This document shows, one piece after another, positions 5,964-8,630 of a stretch of DNA of 8,630 nucleotides (positions within the stretch are counted from its first letter, which is position 1; each line of letters begins with the position of its first letter). Source of the DNA: Bifidobacterium breve (GTDB taxonomy: Bacteria > Actinomycetota > Actinomycetes > S36-B12); assembly GCA_943328365.2 (NCBI GenBank), contig CALPZT020000042.1, forward strand, positions 1 to 8,630, given 5' to 3'. The translations under genes were made by a program, and so were the position numbers. Under the pieces are notes generated by a model. The model was not told the origin of the DNA and made no database searches. It was given only the letters and a program-made list of their open reading frames with translations.

Positions 5964-6275
5964 TTAGGAGGCGAGGAAGCGTTCGAAGGCCTCACGCGCC
6001 AGCTGTGACACCGTTGTGCCCTGCTCCCTCGCGGTCTGCTCGGCACGAGCCTTCAACTCCGGCATGATGCGAAAGGACACATGCGGGGAGTGCTCGCTCT
6101 TCCCCGTAAGGGAAGGGCGCCCTGCCCGCCTGGCGACGTCCTCCTCGACCTCGGCTAGAGCACGGTCGACGTACCCCCGATCGACTCGGCGGCCCTTGCT
6201 ATCGAGGATGACCTCCGCCTCGAGGTCGACTTCGGGGCCGACAATCGTGTAGTCCGGCTTCCCCTTGCGACTCAT
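5964..6275 (-). CDS. Ribbon-helix-helix (CopG-like) antitoxin-type protein
   Basis: 103 residues. The N-terminal part (GPEVDLEAEVILDSKGRRVDRGYVDRALAEVEEDV) is followed by AGRPSLTG and then a ribbon-helix-helix domain (about 62-101): SPHVSFRIMPELKARAEQTAREQGTTVSQLAREAFERFLA. The beta strand HVSFRI and the GTTVSQLAREA turn-helix are typical. This two-part layout with a GRPSLTG junction is frequent in actinobacterial CopG-like antitoxins, which repress their own promoter and bind a toxin. The ATG at 6275 has a GAAGGA ribosome-binding site about 8 bases ahead. No toxin gene is found directly upstream or downstream on the same strand, so it is either an orphan or has lost its partner. Confidence 0.78.
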   Translation of the reverse strand: MSRKGKPDYTIVGPEVDLEAEVILDSKGRRVDRGYVDRALAEVEEDVARRAGRPSLTGKSEHSPHVSFRIMPELKARAEQTAREQGTTVSQLAREAFERFLAS

Positions 6276-6488
6276 CGTGACGTCCTTCGATAGCGGGTGG
6301 GCATGGCGTGAATGATCAAGAGCAGCCCCCGCAGGACGAGAGCCACCATCTCGATCCCCTCTCCGCGCTCATCCCGTCCGATGAAGCGGCTCTTCGGGTC
6401 CGTTGTCTCCGTACCGATCGCATCAGCCTCGGTCTGCGACAAGAGGGCCTGCTCGATGCGCCGCCTGCTGACGCCGTGCTTGCGTGGG

Positions 6489-6530
6489 TGGCCATGGGCG
6501 GGGTCGAACCGCCGACCCTCCGATTTTCAG
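6489..6530 (-). other. 3' fragment of tRNA-Phe(GAA): candidate att site of an integrative element
   Basis: Read on the minus strand, the fragment begins exactly at the 7-base anticodon loop CTGAAAA (6530-6524, anticodon GAA). It continues with the 3' anticodon stem TCGGA, the variable loop GGGTC, a perfect T arm GGCGG/TTCGACC/CCGCC (6513-6497), the 3' acceptor strand CATGGCC (6496-6490) and discriminator A (6489). The 5' half is absent: the bases that should pair with TCGGA do not, and no D arm or 5' acceptor strand follows. It is therefore not a functional tRNA. Tyrosine-recombinase elements commonly integrate at the anticodon or T loop of tRNA genes and leave such a 3' copy at the far end. 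No integrase is visible in the window. Confidence 0.8.
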
Positions 6531-7696
6531 CCAGTGAGCCCAAGCAGCGGCTCGGTCACGACATTGAAGGGGAGCTTCCAGACCCTCGGCACCAGGTTGG
6601 CGACCGCATGCACGCCAAGGCCCATCGCGATCTCTGTATGCACGAAGGCGCGCAGGGCGCCCTGGTGCCGGTCAGCCGGAAGTGACGCGATGAACTCCGT
6701 CTCCGTACGCTGGCGAACCGCGCGCATCCCCACGTCGAACATGGCGAGGCGGTTCGTCTCCAAGTCCAGCGCCCGCTTGACCTGAAGCTCTGGGCGCTGA
6801 AGCTCCCGCCAGGTGACGGCCTCGGCGATCGCGACCCCGTGCTTCCGGGTAAGCCGCTCGGTGAAGGCCGCGTTTGCCTCAAATCCTGCGGCGAGCATGG
6901 CATCGGTCGCCGCGATCGCGAGGTCGAGCTTGCTGGAGTAGCGCTTGTAGAGGAACCCAGCGCTCACCCCCGATGCCCGGCAGATACGTGCGGTCGTCGC
7001 CCGGTGATAGCCGACCTCGCCGATCACGCGGACCGCAGCATGGAAGACCCGGTCGATGCGCTCATCACCGGTATTGAAGGGAGCGATCTCCAGATGCCGG
7101 GCACGGTCTTTGGGGAGCGCGCGCGGCTCAGCGGGCGAACCGAAGGCCCGGTGGTACCGTGCGAACTCTTCCGAAAGTCGCAGGCCTTCGATCCCCGGAC
7201 GGCGCGATGCCAGCACCAGTCCGAACGCCAGATAGCACCCCGCCGCCGCGACCACGGCCTGCTGCGCGCTCACATCCGATCGCGAAAGGCATGCCCGCCC
7301 AAGCCACGTGCCCACTGCACTTTCGATCGGTCCCCGCATCACCGGGTCGAACCGCGAGGCAAGAAGAACCTCGACAGCCGCCAGCACCGTGGGCGAGGGG
7401 CTCGCGCAGCGGCTCATCGCGGCTTCGAACTCATCCGGCGTTCCCGCGCTCGCCTGGAGCACCCCGGAGAGCACCGACTGCAGCGCCGGCAGCAGCGCCG
7501 ACTCCCACAGCCGAACGCCCCACGCAGACCGGTCGTCGAACCGCGAATACACCGCTCCGTAGGTGAGGCCTGCCCGGCTCGAAACAGCCAACATCGACGC
7601 GGCATCCCACCCGGAATCAGCGATTACTTCGATCGCGGCTCGTTCTAACGTGAGGTCATTGCGAATCGCGCTCACGGGACGTGCCCGCACAGGCAC
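6527..7696 (-). CDS. Tandem TetR-family regulator with two DNA-binding domains
   Basis: 389 residues, about twice the usual TetR length. The first helix-turn-helix spans about 14-58 (LTLERAAIEVIADSGWDAASMLAVSSRAGLTYGAVYSRF), followed by a helical region to about 185. The second spans about 213-257 (IDRVFHAAVRVIGEVGYHRATTARICRASGVSAGFLYKRYSSK) and is followed by its own ligand-domain-like helices. The protein is thus two TetR units in one chain and could act as a single-chain dimer or bind two sites; its ligand is unknown. The start is GTG 7696, preceded by a purine-rich GGGAAGGGG. The TGA stop (6529-6527) lies inside the tRNA-Phe fragment, so the gene ends precisely at the presumed recombination point. 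A palindrome (7739-7772) upstream is a possible self-operator. Confidence 0.85.
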   Translation of the reverse strand: MPVRARPVSAIRNDLTLERAAIEVIADSGWDAASMLAVSSRAGLTYGAVYSRFDDRSAWGVRLWESALLPALQSVLSGVLQASAGTPDEFEAAMSRCASPSPTVLAAVEVLLASRFDPVMRGPIESAVGTWLGRACLSRSDVSAQQAVVAAAGCYLAFGLVLASRRPGIEGLRLSEEFARYHRAFGSPAEPRALPKDRARHLEIAPFNTGDERIDRVFHAAVRVIGEVGYHRATTARICRASGVSAGFLYKRYSSKLDLAIAATDAMLAAGFEANAAFTERLTRKHGVAIAEAVTWRELQRPELQVKRALDLETNRLAMFDVGMRAVRQRTETEFIASLPADRHQGALRAFVHTEIAMGLGVHAVANLVPRVWKLPFNVVTEPLLGLTG

Positions 7697-7738
7697 CCCT
7701 TCCCACCGCCAACCAGGTTCGGACCGTGCTGAATAAGC

Positions 7739-7772
7739 CTAGCCCCGCCACAACCTCACGGCGGCAGGCTAG
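7739..7772. promoter_or_regulatory. Palindrome upstream of the tandem TetR gene
   Basis: CTAGCC then CCGCC (7739-7749) mirrors GGCGG, two bases, GGCTAG (7760-7772). It lies 43-76 bases upstream of the GTG at 7696, where an autoregulatory operator would be expected. It could also be a transcription-stopping hairpin shielding the regulator from the insertion sequence. Confidence 0.35.
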
Positions 7773-7776
7773 CCCA

Positions 7777-7818
7777 ACCATTTCGTCGATTGGAGGCGTG
7801 ACACGCTCCTGAAATGGT
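7777..7818. repeat. Nested inverted repeat between TetR gene and IS1380 transposase
   Basis: The outer arms ACCATTTC (7777-7784) and GAAATGGT (7811-7818) are perfect. The inner arms GGAGGCGTG (7792-7800) and CACGCTCC (7802-7809) match except for one extra G. Together they can form a long hairpin. It lies just outside or at the presumed left end of the insertion sequence; its role is unknown. Confidence 0.45.
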
Positions 7819-7820
7819 GA

Positions 7821-7887
7821 AAGTGCCTGCCATTGCTGGGATTATTGGCTTTGCGAAGAGACAAGAATCCGGCAGAGAGAGGCACTT
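7821..7887 (+). promoter_or_regulatory. Leader stem that would cover the transposase ribosome-binding site
   Basis: AAGTGCCT (7821-7828) is perfectly complementary to AGGCACTT (7880-7887), with GCC (7829-7831) pairing GGC (7871-7873) further in. The right arm contains the end of the purine-rich GAGAGAGG ahead of the GTG at 7893. Transcripts that read in from outside would contain both arms and hide the start, a known way for insertion sequences to limit transposase production. Application to this element is inference. Confidence 0.4.
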
Positions 7888-7892
7888 CCGAA

Positions 7893-8630
7893 GTGAACGC
7901 TACCGCCCGCTACCCGCACGTCAAGTACCGCTCGGAATCGTCGGGCTCCGTCTCGGGCGCGGGGACGCTGCTGCTCACCGAGACCGCCCGGGCCCTGGGC
8001 CTGGTGGAGGCGCTGGAGGTCGAGCTTGGCGGGTTCATGCGGCCGAACGCGGTCCACCATCCGGGCAAGGCTGTCTGCGACCTCGCGGTGATGCTCGCCG
8101 CCGGCGGGGACTGCCCCGCGGACGTGGCGATGCTGCGGGCCCGCCCGCACCTGTTCGGGATGGTCGCCTCCGACCCGACGATGTCGCGGATCGTCGACGA
8201 CCTCGCCCGCGACCCGGGAACCGCGATCGCCGGGATCGCCGCCGCCCGCGCCCAGGCCAGGGCAGCGGCCGGCCTGCTGCCCGGCGGGGCCCTGCCACTG
8301 GTCGACGGGCACGTCATCGTGGACATCGACGCGACCCTCGTCGCGTCCCATTCCGAGAAGGAGCTGGCCGCACCGAACTACAAGCGCGGCTTCGGCTTCC
8401 ACCCGATCCTGGCGTTCGCCGACCACGGCACCGGTGGGACCGGGACGCCGCTGGCCGCGATCCTGCGACCGGGCAACGCCGGGTCCAACACCGCGACCGA
8501 CCACGTCGCCGTCACCGCCCTGGCACTGGCCCAGCTCGACTCCGGCCAGCGGGACCGGGTCCTGGTCCGCGCCGACTCCGCCGGCGGCACCAAGGCCTTC
8601 ACCCACCACCTCGCCGACGCCGGCCTGGCC
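7893..8630 (+). CDS. IS1380-family transposase, N-terminal part (3' end outside window)
   Basis: The frame runs from GTG 7893 to the last base without a stop, 246 residues. The sequence follows the actinobacterial IS1380 pattern: KAVCDLAVMLAAGGDCPADVAML, FGMVASDPTMSRIVDDLA, then IVDIDATLVASHSEKELAAP, YKRGFGFHPILAFADHGTGG, ILRPGNAGSNTATDH and VLVRADSAGGTKAF. The first catalytic aspartate is probably D146 (in VDIDAT) and the second D228 (in RADSAGG); the glutamate lies beyond the window. GAGAGAGG about 10 bases ahead of the GTG is the ribosome-binding site. The visible part has no frameshift or stop, so the element may be intact. The enzyme moves its own insertion sequence by cut-and-join chemistry. 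It may lie within the element whose end is the tRNA-Phe fragment. Confidence 0.88.
   Translation, partial: MNATARYPHVKYRSESSGSVSGAGTLLLTETARALGLVEALEVELGGFMRPNAVHHPGKAVCDLAVMLAAGGDCPADVAMLRARPHLFGMVASDPTMSRIVDDLARDPGTAIAGIAAARAQARAAAGLLPGGALPLVDGHVIVDIDATLVASHSEKELAAPNYKRGFGFHPILAFADHGTGGTGTPLAAILRPGNAGSNTATDHVAVTALALAQLDSGQRDRVLVRADSAGGTKAFTHHLADAGLA

Noticed and set aside
6489..6560. A complete tRNA-Phe gene
   Set aside because: The 5' anticodon strand, D arm and 5' acceptor strand are missing; the GGGCTCACTGG beside it only resembles a D arm and is at the wrong distance.
6308..6785. Two long plus-strand frames (6308-6685 and 6312-6785) with plausible-looking peptides
   Set aside because: They cross the tRNA fragment, and their MGGVEPPTLRFS/AGSNRRPSDF-like stretches are typical false translations of a tRNA read backwards; the rest is antisense to the TetR gene. 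Neither has a domain or ribosome-binding site.
6839..7648. Plus-strand 269-residue frame over the TetR gene
   Set aside because: Shadow of the minus-strand regulator; composition is arginine/proline-rich and without motifs.
7842..8609. Minus-strand frame of 255 residues across the right end
   Set aside because: It is antisense to the IS1380 transposase, whose plus-strand motifs are unmistakable, and its glycine/arginine-rich product has no recognisable domain.
1..8630. CRISPR array, rRNA, riboswitch
   Set aside because: No regularly spaced repeats, no rRNA-like conserved segments and no recognisable aptamer core were seen on either strand.

Overview
The window looks like accessory DNA from a high-GC actinobacterium (Actinomycetota). 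Coding regions show strong G/C preference at third codon positions, GTG starts are common, hairpins without T-tracts follow several genes, and both transposase ends and the secreted OmpA-domain protein are of types typical of this phylum. The sequence does not allow a genus to be named.

Layout from left to right. (1) 2-655: the 3' end of a DDE-type transposase gene, followed by a hairpin and about 385 bases without a gene. (2) 1041-2977, minus strand: a secreted, multi-domain cell-wall protein ending in an OmpA-like peptidoglycan-binding domain. It is split into two overlapping frames (1748-2977 and 1041-1751) in a way best explained by one missing base. (3) 3136-3861, plus strand: a divergently transcribed response regulator (receiver plus LuxR-type helix-turn-helix) with no kinase beside it. 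The shared promoter region carries two short palindromes centred 21 bp apart. (4) 3893-4591: two gene remnants, an unidentified coding-like fragment and a DUF3024 gene interrupted by an in-frame TGA. (5) 4664-5844: a tightly coupled pair, an Xre-type helix-turn-helix protein and a DUF6036/AbiEii-like nucleotidyltransferase. A 9-bp inverted repeat precedes the pair, and the layout is that of a toxin-antitoxin system. (6) 5964-6275, minus: a ribbon-helix-helix antitoxin-like protein without a visible toxin. (7) 6489-6530: the 3' part of a tRNA-Phe(GAA) gene on the minus strand, starting exactly at the anticodon loop. This is the expected scar (att site) of a tyrosine-recombinase integrative element. 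(8) 6527-7696, minus: a tandem TetR regulator with two DNA-binding domains, whose stop codon lies inside the tRNA fragment. (9) 7893-8630, plus: the 5' part of an IS1380-family transposase with a hairpin-rich leader, running off the window.

Interpretation. The tRNA-Phe fragment divides the window. By the usual rule that the intact tRNA lies at one end of the element and the 3' fragment at the other, sequence to the right of about 6530 (tandem TetR, IS1380) would be inside an integrated element and sequence to the left would be older flank. The left part also carries mobile and decaying genes, so the whole region is a hot spot of insertion and gene loss. The most likely working units are the HTH-nucleotidyltransferase pair and the secreted-protein/response-regulator pair. 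No CRISPR array, rRNA or complete tRNA was seen.
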